This document shows, one piece after another, positions 24,544 to 36,648 of a stretch of 64,000 nt of DNA. Source of the stretch: Alisma plantago-aquatica (Eukaryota; Streptophyta; Magnoliopsida; Alismatales; Alismataceae); assembly GCA_963693085.1 (NCBI GenBank), contig OY856412.1, positions 1,129,628,744 through 1,129,692,743 on the forward strand. The letters run 5' to 3'. The position numbers and the translations under genes were made by a program. Numbering within the stretch: the stretch's first letter is position 1; every line of letters begins with the position of its first letter. The notes under the pieces are model-generated. The model was not told the DNA's origin. It ran no database searches and worked only from the letters and a program-made list of their open reading frames with translations.

Positions 24544-26943
24544 TCTTTTGCAAGATTGTTTGATTTGGAATCCTTAGCATGTACACACAAAGGTGTTCGC
24601 AAAAATCTACTTTATTCAAGAAATAATAAGAATATGTTGTTATAGAGACCAAATTTCCCTCCCCTTTTATCCCATGAGTTTAGATCCAATTTACATCCTA
24701 ACTTGAACATGACCTGCATAGCTTGGTTTTGTTCGTTACTTTCTCTATGGGAAGACATCACTCATCGAGGGGTAAATAGAGCTTGACAGACATGGGTACT
24801 GCTCCCAATATTCCTTATGATTATAGTAGAGTAGTCAGTCGTGACTACTAGGAAAGGGGGGTTCCTTTAAGGCCTTTAGACGTCCAACTTAACATCTACC
24901 TTTACTAATATTCTAATATCATATATAGGGATCCAACATGAGCTTAGAACTCGTTCCACGACACACAAGTTTGTAGGAGTGTAGATCTCAAGTGACAACT
25001 TTTGATGTTTTCAGAAGCAAGCCCACAATAATGAAGCAGGGATACAAACCAATAATGAATAAGTAAACAAACACTGAATAATTAAAGAAAAAAATATTTT
25101 GTTTTTGAGCCATATATTTTCCATATTTTTATTACATTGTTTATGCATTTATATTTTATAGAAAGAAAGGACAGAAGGGAAGAAGATATTAAACCCAAAA
25201 AAGGGAATCATATTTAAAACCCTAGAATGACATTAAGATTTGAAGGAAGAAAAAAGAGAACGAACTCAAAGCTAAAAGGATATAAATGATATTCGAAAGA
25301 AACAAGACATGACAGACACAGAGTGCCTGTGACTTATCTCGATCTGTGTGTTAGAGGATTGTAGAACACGGTGATGCATGGACATGCCCCTTGTATAAAA
25401 ATAGATACACGAAGAATCATGAAAAAGGACATAAAATCAACTAAAATCTTCAAACCTCAAAGACTACATCGAAATTAAATTAGGATCATCATTGCCAATC
25501 CCCATTGGTGTCTCCAATTTGTCACAATCTACCCAAAAAATACATGTCCAATACATATCTTCTATAAAGAAAAAAATTATTTGAAGTTTTCTTGGAAGAC
25601 AAGAAAAAACGTAATTAGAGTTGCCACCACATTTTATGTGGAAAACAAGGAGAAAAATATAAAACATTTATAACTATGATAGAAACCAATCAGGAATCCA
25701 AGTCAAATAAAATAAAATAATAAAGTTTTTTGTCTAGAAATTTAGATTTGGATGTCCTATTATGAGTGGGGAAGGATTAGCACCCCTACGTCACACGATA
25801 AATTAGAATTGAATTGTATGTAAGCATTAAAAAGGGTGTGGTTTAAAGTTGGTTTAATAGAAAATGAATGAACAATGAAAACAATTAAAGCATGTTATGG
25901 TTGGTAGCATTTAGGACTGGAGATGCCTATATCCTTCCCATCATAGCCCTATAAGGTCCTAATAGTTAGGTGAGTTGGGGTGCTAATTGTTTAGGACCTA
26001 TCATGGCCACGATCCTTCATCGGTCTTTAGTACAGATGTGCAGGAAGCTTTAGAAAATGATAAGAAGATATCAGTTGAGAAGAAGATCTAATATTTCTCA
26101 ATATCAAATAAATTGAGATATGCAAATAGATCATATTAGAAATTGAGTGGATATTGAACAATTATAAGTAATTAAATAGTTAAGATCGGCTAAGATCAAT
26201 AAGTAAAATTAGCAGTCAGGAGCATGGCATGATTACCATTTGTGCATCTTAACATCATTTAGATGTAGGTGGTTCTAGAGGAAGGATCCTCTAATCAAAG
26301 TTAATGCAATAAAGTAAAGAGAGAGGTAGTCAATCCAATAACTCCAGGAGGTTAGAAAGAGGTCTAGAATATGGTGGATATAGGAACCATTATGTATATG
26401 CAGATTTTAGGGTTCGGGATTCTGTATAAAACCTTCTCTAAATGACAACACATCACGACGATGTGCCACACACAGGTGGTGCACGTCTTGAGGCTATCCA
26501 AAATGTGTCACTAGAGGATTGTTTTGATCTTCTAGGTGGCTCGATTAGGATGCAACCTATTTCTTGATTTTTTAGTTATTTTAGGTGTTTCCTATGAAAA
26601 TCATAGAAAGTTGTAGATTCTGAATAAAATATTAAAAGATTGATATAATTAAGGATAAGGCCTTAGATTTATCTAAATAAGTAATTAAATATCCTTGCAG
26701 AAAAATTGAATGTTTTATTTAGGAAAATCCAAATGGGAAATTTAAGAAAAATTCTTAGAAAAAGTAGCGTTGATGGATAAATTGCACTTGAGTTTTGGAA
26801 GCAATATTTCTTTTCAAAACATCCCAAACTAGGGAAAAGAAAGTGAAATGAATAGATAAAATATGTGGAAAATGTGGGGAAATAGGGATAAATATGGAAA
26901 AATGTGGAATGAACCCCATCATTAGCTAGCGAATTAACATTAA

Positions 26944-27271
26944 CTAAAATTTCTAAAAAATGAGTGTCAACAAGCACTAAGTGCAATACATCAACTAGGA
27001 GATCAAGTTTACTCTGAAATATTGGGGAAGAAAAAGGCAAATGAAGTAGCAGGAGTGATGATCAGGTCAAAACTAGAGGAGGGCACCATCAAAATAAACT
27101 ATGATGACACAACCACAGGAAAGAAAGTTATTACAGTTGACATGAGTATTTCTAGAGACAATGAAGGCAGATGTTGAGGAGGATGGAGGATATGATACAG
27201 ACAAGTATGCCAATGTGGAAGAACTGTTTGAAATTTACTGTTTGAGTTTAAAAAATGAATTTAATTGCTAG
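26944..27271 (+). pseudogene. Coding-like patch, unrecognised
   Basis: One plus-strand frame is open up to a TGA at 27175-27177 and reads like protein rather than AT-rich noise (for example LGKKKANEVAGVMIRSKLEE and TGKKVITVDMSISRDN). A second frame overlapping its end continues with DVEEDGGYDTDKYANVEELF to a TAG at 27269-27271. A single frameshift would join them. I recognise no domain. It may be an exon scrap from a gene or a captured fragment, or it may be chance. Confidence 0.25.
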
Positions 27272-27984
27272 GATCTTTGAAATATTAAAAAGAAGGATTG
27301 AATGATTTAGTCCATATGTAATGTTAAAAGAAAGGTCGAAATACTCGCTCCTATTTTCCTTGATACACTTTTGTATGACTATTTAGTTTATATTTTAGCT
27401 TTCTTTTGAATTTGTAATGTTATATTCCCAAGAAAAACATGTTTATCCACATACATATGACTTCACTTCCCTTCTACGCACTCTCTCTTGTTTCCTACTT
27501 GATGCAAACTATAGTTTCAGTAAGTGTGATCTACGTGTAAATGAACATTGTATGGTTTGTATACTTTACAACAATACACATTTTTGAATGGAATTGTTAC
27601 CTTTCCTCTATTTCTAATTTTATGAGAATGATTTCTATTGTCTTTAGGCTATTAATTGTGCCTTCTCTATTATGGTATTTTATTTGATGAATATCTTTAA
27701 CATTTTCCTCCCATGGTTCAACAAAGTTTTTATTCCCCAATCCTTGTTGGTACATCATGAGGGCCCCTATCCATAGTTATAGAACATGAGGGAGAACTTT
27801 ATCCTATATTAAATATTAGATCCATAGCTAAATCATTTTGGGATCTTAGGATCTCCTCGGTTTAGATATGTCTATAATGCCTTGATATTTGGGTCTACAT
27901 GAGATCCTTCCTTATGGTGTGCAATGTTGGACTCTATTTGTAGAACCTCCTATATCCCTTTTCAATAAAAAAAATTATTTATAT

Positions 27985-28885
27985 GGTTTTTCTATGCATT
28001 AATAATTTTTGAAAATATGAATGTGAGAATATGTGGAGTGAGTGAATAAAAACACATTTGAGAAGGAATCATGCAACCTCATAGGCACACAATATGTGAT
28101 TTACCTATTTGGTCAAAATGACCTACTCCACAAGAGGAAAAGCAAATAATCACTATTTAAAAGAAGGGCACATGAGATGAGTTCTCAAATTCATGAAGAA
28201 TACATCATGGAGTATTATCGGTGGCTACCTCAAAGATGGAATGCAAGATAACCTCAACCCTAGAAAAGGTGTGTATACATATATATGTAGATCCTTAATC
28301 AGTAAGATAGATCATACCATACCATGGGGTTTCTCCCCCACATCTATTTAATTGAGTAGAGGAGATACAATTAAACCAACATGGTAGTTTGGGGCACATA
28401 ACAACAATGAAAAACCATGAGTTTGAGATTTGGTGCCATATGTCTTGAAGACATAAGTACATTTCTCATTTGTGGCTCACACTATGAGATTGATTGTTTT
28501 AGTTTTGTAAAATAGATATTGCTCCTTATCCAACATAATATTTATGTTATTTGACACAATCATGATTTCCCTATATCTAGAATTGGGTCATCTTTGTACA
28601 TATGCTATTACATGGACATATTGGTGATATGTATAATATCTTCACCCGTTGATCAAAAGTTATATGCATTGAGTGTGGTAGTATCTTAATTTTAAATAAG
28701 ATCTTTGAGATCCTCTTTTTGGAATCCATCTCAAATTATGCAATCTGGTCCAGGTTTCCAAGTCTATATTTTTTAGTCAAGCTCCTCTCTTTCTCCAACG
28801 AGCATCATAATATCAGATATTTTGGTATGTCAATCAAAATTGGTAGACCTTGTCTGACATTGAGGCCTTACTAGTAATTGCATGT
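27985..28885 (+). repeat. Diverged direct repeat, copy 2
   Basis: This is the partner of 23380-24290, about 4.6 kb downstream in the same orientation. The 3.7 kb between them holds no recognisable retrotransposon protein. I could not fix clean TG/CA ends. Confidence 0.6.
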
Positions 28886-29437
28886 GCATTACACATGGAA
28901 ATTTCTAAAACTGGTAAAATATAACATTTTGCGATCTCTATTTCCCTACACCCTCAAGAATAGTTATATCTAATATTTTAACATGGCTCTAAGTCCCAAC
29001 CTACATTTAGACAACAAAATCCTTGGACGATGAATATTCATTACATGTAAGGTATGAATTGGCCTTGGGTTATCTTCAAATAATGATTTCAATTCAATAC
29101 AATTTTACTAAAAATAATGGCTAACCTATAATTTCCAAACACAACATATCTTGGTACATAACATATTCTTATCTTTAAGAATGAAAGGCCTTCACCATTC
29201 AATGGTGATTGGTGATTATAAACACATTATAATTTTAGATATATCTCTCTCCATAACATATCAAACTTGTGGTGTCATAGTTATTTTAAGAACCTCTAGA
29301 TATAGTATTAAATCTTCTTCTATGTTTTGCAGCTAATTGACCTTCCAAATAAAAGTAAGTGTACTTTGTTAAGCTTAAACAATATTCAAAAATAAAAAAT
29401 CTAGAATCCTCATTATTTGACATTCATAAGAATGTAA

Positions 29438-29543
<106 letters not shown>

Positions 29544-31041
29544 TAAAATGGCTAACTACAAATTTTGAACAATCTTAAGTTAACATATATGAATTATTGG
29601 ATACTCATCAAACTTTACTATCCATCATCACTTACATTGCACAAACTTCTTGGAAATCTTGTTGATAAGATTCATCATATCCTAGATAGAAACAAAGTTA
29701 GCTACATATATTTTATTTTCTCTAAAATATTCAAAAAAATGCCATATTATACATTTAAGTTGATAATTTTAGATGTGAATACTATGGTATAATAAATGTA
29801 CTATTTCATATCTAGTTATCTGATATTTGTTAAATTGTTACTATAAGATTTAAATTTTTAAGAATTTTGTCATGTTTATCTAATTTTCTCCGATGTAAGA
29901 CCCCCACGAGATAACATAAAGAAAAGTAATATTTATCAATATTATGGTAAATATTTTTGCAATTGAAACAATACAAATCTAGATTTTGTTTCTTGCAAGA
30001 AAAAGAGACTCATTACGGTTTCACACATTTGACCATATTTGATAAGCAAGGTTTATCTTTTACAAATATGTTGTAGTTGTGGAATTTTTATTTTACAATA
30101 AATTTAATTTGAAATTTAAAAATAAAAATGCTAAAAGTGATTCAAATTGAATTTCATCTTTTATCCTAAATAATGATTAATTCACCTTAAATTATTTGGT
30201 TACCCAATTTTTTAACTTTCTTACAATATGAGTTAAAATTGTACTTTTATGTAAATATGATAACAATTTCTTGCAATACATTTGCTATATATAAAATAGG
30301 GATATAATATTCCCTAACAAAGAATATATAAATTGGTTATCATAAAATAGGGAAGGTTATGCATTCTTCCTCCCCTACAATAATTATTTCTTTCCCTAAC
30401 AAATAATTTATACATAATAATATTAGTTATATTTTTATCGAACATGTACATTAAATTTGTAAACATGCACCATAATTCAATTCCTTATATGTTTCTAAAA
30501 GAATAAATTCATTTTTAATTACTAATAATCAGAAACATGGTATGTTCTCTCCCATGTTTATTATGTATAGGAGAAAAATATCGAAATTAGCATGTACATA
30601 AGTTTTAGTAAGTTTCAAGCTAATACAAAAATGTATATACATATAGAGGATGATCATATTCCCACATATGCAGATAAAAGAAATGATGACATGGGACATT
30701 TCTATATAGTCTTATACTTTTATCTTGATTTTTCACTCTTTAAATAATGCAATACAAATTTTAATAAACATTTATGTTTTATACAAAGAAATGATTTCTT
30801 GTATGGTGCACATCTTGGAAGAACAATAATCTACAATTTTAATTGGGGTAGTATTATCCCTTGACACATATGTTTTATCTAGGTAAAGACAACTTGTACC
30901 TAGTTATACTATTATAGTCATATTGAGTCAACCAACATATCCTTATTTGTTTCAGATTTTAATATCTAGACAATTATATGTTTAACAAAAATCACAAAGG
31001 GTATTCATCATTGACATGTTTACCATTGATTTCATATTTAG

Positions 31042-31042
<1 letters not shown>

Positions 31043-31095
<53 letters not shown>

Positions 31096-31101
31096 GTATA
31101 T
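31043..31101. repeat. (TA)n microsatellite with two TG interruptions
   Basis: TA repeats interrupted by G at two places near 31082 and 31096. Confidence 0.9.
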
Positions 31102-31787
31102 CTTTAAACATTCACTTGTCAACATATAATGTATTGTAATTAGAATATGTTTCATAAACAATATAGCTTGTCTAATAAAATATTTGAATTATTACATTTA
31201 CTTTTAGTAAATAACAATATCACTAAATGTATATTATTTTAAGTTCACCCTAGTGAAATGGAAAACAATGCGTTGATGTAAAAGTATCATCAATAGAAGG
31301 GTCATAGATAAATAGAATGGCGAAGTGGATGTATTAAAGAACAAGATTGTCCAACATATGCAAAAAGAGAAGGATTGAAATCACATAAACCTAGTTTGAG
31401 TAGGAAATAGTGAATTGGTCTAGAACAATAGTTCAATAAAGTTTAGAATGAAAATGAGAATTTCTCTAGAATAGAGGAAAAATGAGGCTCATCAAAGACT
31501 AAAGGACATTCTGATGTGGAAAAATGAAATTCGTTGCCAGAGGATAGAAATCACACAAACCTAATTTGAAGAGAAAATAGTGAATTGGTCTAGAAAAACA
31601 ATTCAACAAACAAGCAAGCAGACATTTGCATTCTAGAACATATGCAAACATAAGGCAGTGGCACTACACAAACATCTCATCGTAATTAAAAAAACCTACA
31701 AGACAACTTTATCTGAAATTCAAAATGTTGACATTCTTCACTATGGTACCAACAAAAATTTCATTTAGTCTCTACAAAGATAACAAC

Positions 31788-32069
31788 TTTGAAGCATATT
31801 TAGAGTTAATATTAAGAAAAACTCTTGTTTATATACTTCAAGTGATTTCCTTTGAATAACATCAACAATAAGTTCTAGCAATAATGATCATTAATAAAAT
31901 GAATATCTTATTTTTAATTAACAGTTCAAATTTGAAGCATATTTAGAGTTAATATTAAGAAAAACTCTTGTTTATATACTTCAAGTGATTTCCTTTGAAT
32001 AACATCAACAATAAGTTCTAGCAATAATGATCATTAATAAAATGAATATCTTATTTTTAACTACCAGTT
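31788..32069 (+). repeat. 143-bp tandem duplication, nearly perfect
   Basis: The unit starting TTTGAAGCATATTTAGAG at 31788 recurs at 31931 with only a few differences near the unit ends. The low divergence in an otherwise decayed region points to a recent local duplication. Confidence 0.9.
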
Positions 32070-32592
32070 CAGTTCAACCAAATTTGCAATGGTTATGACA
32101 TGCCATAATACACAATAAATAAGACAAAAAACCTTCATACCTATATTCCATGAATACATATCCCATAATCGTAGTTCATTTTCTAGGGAGATCATGTGAC
32201 GTATATATTGACGTGGCAAATATCGCACTAACAAATTCACTCGGGGTAAAAATCCCCGAGCTTTTACCAAAACCTCGTGCAATAATACCACCCGCAAATG
32301 GACTGGTCTTATCACAGTATAGTTAAGGATCGAATACCAAAGGACAATGTTTTTAAGAATCTTTGTCAGTCGAATCTAGCTCAAATGAGACTAATATTTA
32401 AAACGATTGATTTGGTTGAGGTTAATTAAACTAAATGCAAGAAAGTAAAAGAGCAGAATTAAAGTTTGTTCTAGATTAATGATATGGAATTACTGGGATG
32501 GTATCAGGTTTCACCACCACTGCACATGCAAACACATCCCAACACATAACATCCAGGAAAGCATCTAACTATCCAAATGGAACTGCTGCAAA

Positions 32593-33003
32593 CCCTCCCA
32601 GAGGGATGTTTAGCCCCGCGTAAGCATCCCCTTAGGCATCAAATTTCTCGGCACCATTCAGATCATGCACTTACGGTTCTGAAGATACAACATCCAACTA
32701 AGGATGTAGCCCTCCCTGAGGGATGTTTAGACCACATAAGCATCACCGTAGGTTAGATGGCTCGTCCCCTCATGGATCATGCACTTACGACCTCAAGGAA
32801 TCCCATTCTATTTCTAGTCTGAGAGTCAATCGTGCTAATCAACATACATGTAGGTGATTAGTCTGCAAGCAAACATCGACGATTAACAAGAAGATACAAC
32901 ATCTAACAAAGGTTGTGGTCCTCCTTGAGGGATGTTTAGACCACAGAAGCGTCATCGTAGGCTAGATGGCGTGTCCCCTCACAAATCATACACTTACGAC
33001 ATC
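32593..33003 (+). repeat. Three-copy repeat around CCTCCCTGAGGGATGTTTAG
   Basis: Copies begin near 32593, 32710 and 32919. Each continues with GTAAGCATC, CCGTAGG and ATCATGCACTTACG-like phrases. The unit is about 100 bp with unequal spacing. CCTCCCTGAGGG is nearly self-complementary. It lies in the presumed R-U5 of element C. Confidence 0.6.
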
Positions 33004-33540
33004 AAGGAACCCTATCAAATTTCTAATCAAGGAGTCAACCTCATTAATCAACATTCTATACTACAAAGAGAAGAACACGATGAAGGCAAGCAGGTAATCA
33101 ACTACCAGCATATCAATTAGCAACAAAATGAAAATTTATATACATTGCCTTGGAATGTTAAATGAAAGGACATGGTTGCATGGGTAGCGGGGCTAGTCCC
33201 CGCACCCCAGCAAAAAGGAACTACTCACTCATGATGCGAGAAATAAGAAGAATAAAAACAGAGGAATCTTCCATGAGCATGATGTAGAAGGTGGTCGCAA
33301 CTCGGTGACGATGTTGTGGTCTCCTATGTCGTGTTGGAGTAGATATGGACGAAGAACAAGGGATGCCAAGACAGACATGGTAGTCTTTCTCACTCCTCCT
33401 TCCCTCTCTTCTCGGTCTCCTTGATTGCAGCATGGACGGTAGGTGAAGTGACAACATTGTGGATGGAACTGGATCAGACCTGTGTACAGGCAGCCTGTCG
33501 ACGTCCCGGAACCGATGCCCAAATGAGGACCCTGTTGGTC

Positions 33541-33550
33541 CTATTTATAG
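33541..33550 (-). promoter_or_regulatory. TATA box in presumed LTR of element C
   Basis: Minus strand CTATAAATAG, a classical plant TATA box in the element's orientation. The motif array at 33600-34240 begins about 50 bp upstream of it. Confidence 0.55.
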
Positions 33551-33599
33551 GATCCAGTCTGGTCTCATGCTTTGGGCCCATTTGCAATTTTTACAACTA

Positions 33600-34240
33600 G
33601 CCTAAATGGTCTTGAGTTAAGTGACCATACAATTTGGTTGCTTATGACCAAACGGTCTTGATAAGTAACTTTTCCAAACGGTTTCATAGTCCTTGTGCAA
33701 ACAGTTTGGTGTTGGTAACTTTTCCAAATAGTCTGTCCCATTCGGTCTCATGATCCACTTTTCCATACGGTTTGATACAAACCTTTTTCATATGGTCTTG
33801 CATGTTACTTTTCCAAACGGTTTGCTATGTATATGACCAAACGGTCTTGGTATCTTTATCAAATGGTTTGGAGGACATTGCCCAAATGCTCCTGAATACT
33901 CGACCAAATGGTCTTAGATGCTTGCCATCATATGGTTTGTCTTTGATCGTTCACATATATCCAATCGGTCTTGTTCTTTGTAGAAGCAAACGGTCTGGGC
34001 AGTCCGCCTCCATACAGTCTTTGGCTGGGAGTTGTCCAACCGGTCTCGAGGATCCATCCTCCAAATGGTCCCGTGATGACAGCCTCCAATCGTTCGTCGC
34101 TCCTTGCCCAAACGGTCATCTCTCCTGGCCATACGATCGTCACGATCGGTCTTGGTATGAGCATGCTTAAAGATCAAATGGTACTCAGGATCGGCGGTTG
34201 CAAATGGTCTTGGAGTCCCTTGCGTCCAAATGGTCTGAGA
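33600..34240 (+). repeat. Dense array of AAACGGTCTT-like motif in U3 of element C
   Basis: Around 25 variants of (C)AAAYGGTYTTG occur, all in the same orientation, about 20-40 bp apart with unrelated sequence between them (for example AAACGGTCTTG, ATACGGTTTG, AAATGGTCTTG). More scattered copies follow at 34570-34800. This is not a classical tandem repeat, because only the ~10-bp core is kept. On the element's strand the core reads AAGACCGTTT. Confidence 0.75.
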
Positions 34241-35123
34241 CTATTTGGTTGGAGGTGGCGGTGTGGGCAGTGTGGGCGATGGTGGTTGCTACCGTGGGCG
34301 GTGGACAAGCGATTGTTGGTGCTAATAGGGTTATAGCTAGGCTGGGTGGAAGGAAGAAGAAGAAGGAGAGTAGGTGTCGATGTTGCTGGCGTGTTGGCAG
34401 TCAGTTGAAGAAGACGTCAAGGAGACACACAGCTAGTCAGGGAAAAGGAGGTTGTTGTCGGTCGCAGAGATGCCGACACTGCAGGTGGATCTAGGGTTCT
34501 TGTGGTTGAAGATGACGGGATAAGAAGATGAAGGTGGAGGTGGCAATCGATCCAGGTTCGATATTGCTCAAACGGTCTTGAGATGAGGCAGCTCATATGG
34601 TCTTAAGGGACTGTTAGGAGGGGAACAATAGGGTAGACCATTTTCCCATATGAACGAGGGTCGTAGATCTGAGATCTAAGGGTGTGGAGAGATAGAAGCT
34701 TAAACGGTCTTGAATGATAGTGATCCAAATGGTTTTGAGGTAAGGTTTCCTATACGGTCTTAATACCATATGGTCAATATTGTATGGTCAAAACCGTATG
34801 GTTAAGACCAAGGATGAGTGCGGGCAGATAAATGTGGGTCCCACTCATTTGGGTTTGATGTGGATGATAGTTGTTTGAGATGAAGATCGAATGGTGGTGA
34901 TTGTAGTGTATTAGGGTTGAATGGAGGTAGGTGACATCTGATGGTTGAACATGATAATGATCTGCATAAAATCAACATAAACTCAGTTAAAACCTTGAAA
35001 ATCAAATCAATTAAGTAATTTTGCACTTTGTGATACCTTGTGATATTTACTGAGTGAAATTGGATGTATTGAGTAAAAAATGAGTTCAAGATGGAAAATG
35101 AATAACATGATGAATATGAATTC

Positions 35124-36640
35124 ATCAAAACACCCCGAACTTAAACGTTGCTCATCCTCAAGTAACACAAAATCTAAAACAGTCGCCAAATGAATATTTT
35201 CTGGTCATGTGATTGCCTCCTATTCACATCACGATTGTTTTCCTTTTTGCTTAGTATGACTACACATCTCAACTTCCTGAGACCACTGAACACATCTTAC
35301 CATATCTTCGTTCTTGAGTTTGCTTTCCAACTTCACTTCCTCTTCACCTTTTCCAACAACAAGCATGTCAAAGAGGTTTGTAAGAGTCCAGAGATACCCG
35401 CAAAACAACAAGTGTGCATCTAATTTGACACTGGTGTATTTTAGGGTGGTGGAGGCATTTATTTGTGCCTTTAGGTAGAAAAGGGAGTGAAGGGAGGTAT
35501 GGAAGGAAGAAATAAATATCTCCTCTATTTGACTTGAGATTTTTATTATATTATTTGCAATTTCACTTATTGCATTTTCTATGCAAATCTCTCCTCTATT
35601 CGACTCGAGATTGCATTTCTTTTTGTGTGCGCTTTGGCATCTTTTCTTGGTGGTACGCCCCTATTAATTTGCGAGGGGTATGGAAGAAGAGGATATAGAG
35701 GGAAGTGGTGTGCCACCAAAAACTTAGGCTTTGTCACTATTTTGGCTATTTTTGATTCTTTTTTATGGATGGAGGGGTACAAAGATGATAGAAGAAGTGT
35801 AGAAGAGAGTTCAGATCAGAACGTAACTTGGTTTACAATTTTGTGCACCAGGTTGTTCTCTTTATCATACTCTGCTCTAATAATGACTTGATGAGGATCT
35901 AGTGGGGATTCAATGTAGTTGTTCTGCTAGTCAGTTAGTAAGCACGATGTGTTTGATCCCTATCAGTTTGACAGACACTTGTTAGTTTTGCATAAAGATC
36001 ATGATGTTAGGATTCATGAGCTTCACAAGATGATTTCAATCAAAAGACTAGTTTTCAAAAGAAGGTCCTTTTAAGGGTCCGCTTCGAATATGGAGGGTAT
36101 AATGATTCAAAATTCATAGATATTGAAAAAGTTTCAAAACTTCATCCGGTATCTGATCAAATTTCTTTGGAAATTTTTAAAAATTTTGAAAAAAATTGAA
36201 AATTTTGGTCAAAATGCAACGATGAAATCTTAAGTCTGAATTATATGGGTGAAGGTGGAAAGTAAGATATGTACCACCCACCCTCCACCCCGAACTTAGA
36301 AATTTGCTCGTCCTGAGAAAAGTCTAAATCTGATACGGAGCAGAAAGTTCAGGCCGTTAGGACCATAAAATGTGTCTACGTTCCAATTAGTGTGTTTCCT
36401 CCAACTAACAATCTCAAACATAAAGAGTATTAGAACTCAACATAGCATATCACGATACATTTTTATTTAGTGCAAAATTATCTAAAAAATTAAAAGAAAA
36501 ATAAAGGAAAATTTCTAATTCAAAATTGAAAGTAAAATGAATTTATTGATTGGGTTGTCTCCCGATAAGCACATTTGTTTTACGTCGATGGCTCGACTGA
36601 ATTCCTTCAACTTTACGGTGGATCTGTTGGATTGGTGAGT
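35124..36640 (-). other. Non-coding 3' region of Athila element C
   Basis: The stretch runs between integrase and LTR. On the minus strand it starts with GGGAGACAACCCAATCAATAA (36536-36570), the type of phrase that follows pol in Athila elements. It then carries two polypurine-like blocks: GGACGAGCAAATTTCTAAGTTCGGGGTGGAGGGTGGG ending near 36277, and GGATGAGCAACGTTTAAGTTCGGGGTG near 35127-35155. No env-like protein is recognisable. Confidence 0.55.
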
Positions 36641-36648
36641 TTTATCGA

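Larger units (their letters stand above)
32278..35123 (-). repeat. Probable 3' LTR of Athila element C (limits uncertain)
   Basis: On the minus strand the region contains a TATA box (33541-33550), with a motif-rich U3 to its right. To its left lies an end resembling Athila/Tat LTR ends (...TTTGCGGGTGGTATTATTGCA). The right limit could be 35123 or 36276, because both places carry a polypurine-like AGTTCGGGGTG block. The partner LTR is outside the window, so I cannot verify either end. Confidence 0.5.

Noticed and set aside
26669..27040. 123-codon minus-strand open frame
   Set aside because: It is Phe/Ile/Leu-rich as expected from AT-rich DNA, has no motif, and overlaps the more protein-like plus-strand patch.
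33914..34494. Several overlapping open frames of 78-132 codons on both strands
   Set aside because: They run through the AAACGGTCTT motif array and nearby GC-richer LTR sequence, with no domain similarity.
35625..35891. 88-codon plus-strand open frame
   Set aside because: It has no motif, lies opposite to element C's direction, and has a shadow frame on the other strand.
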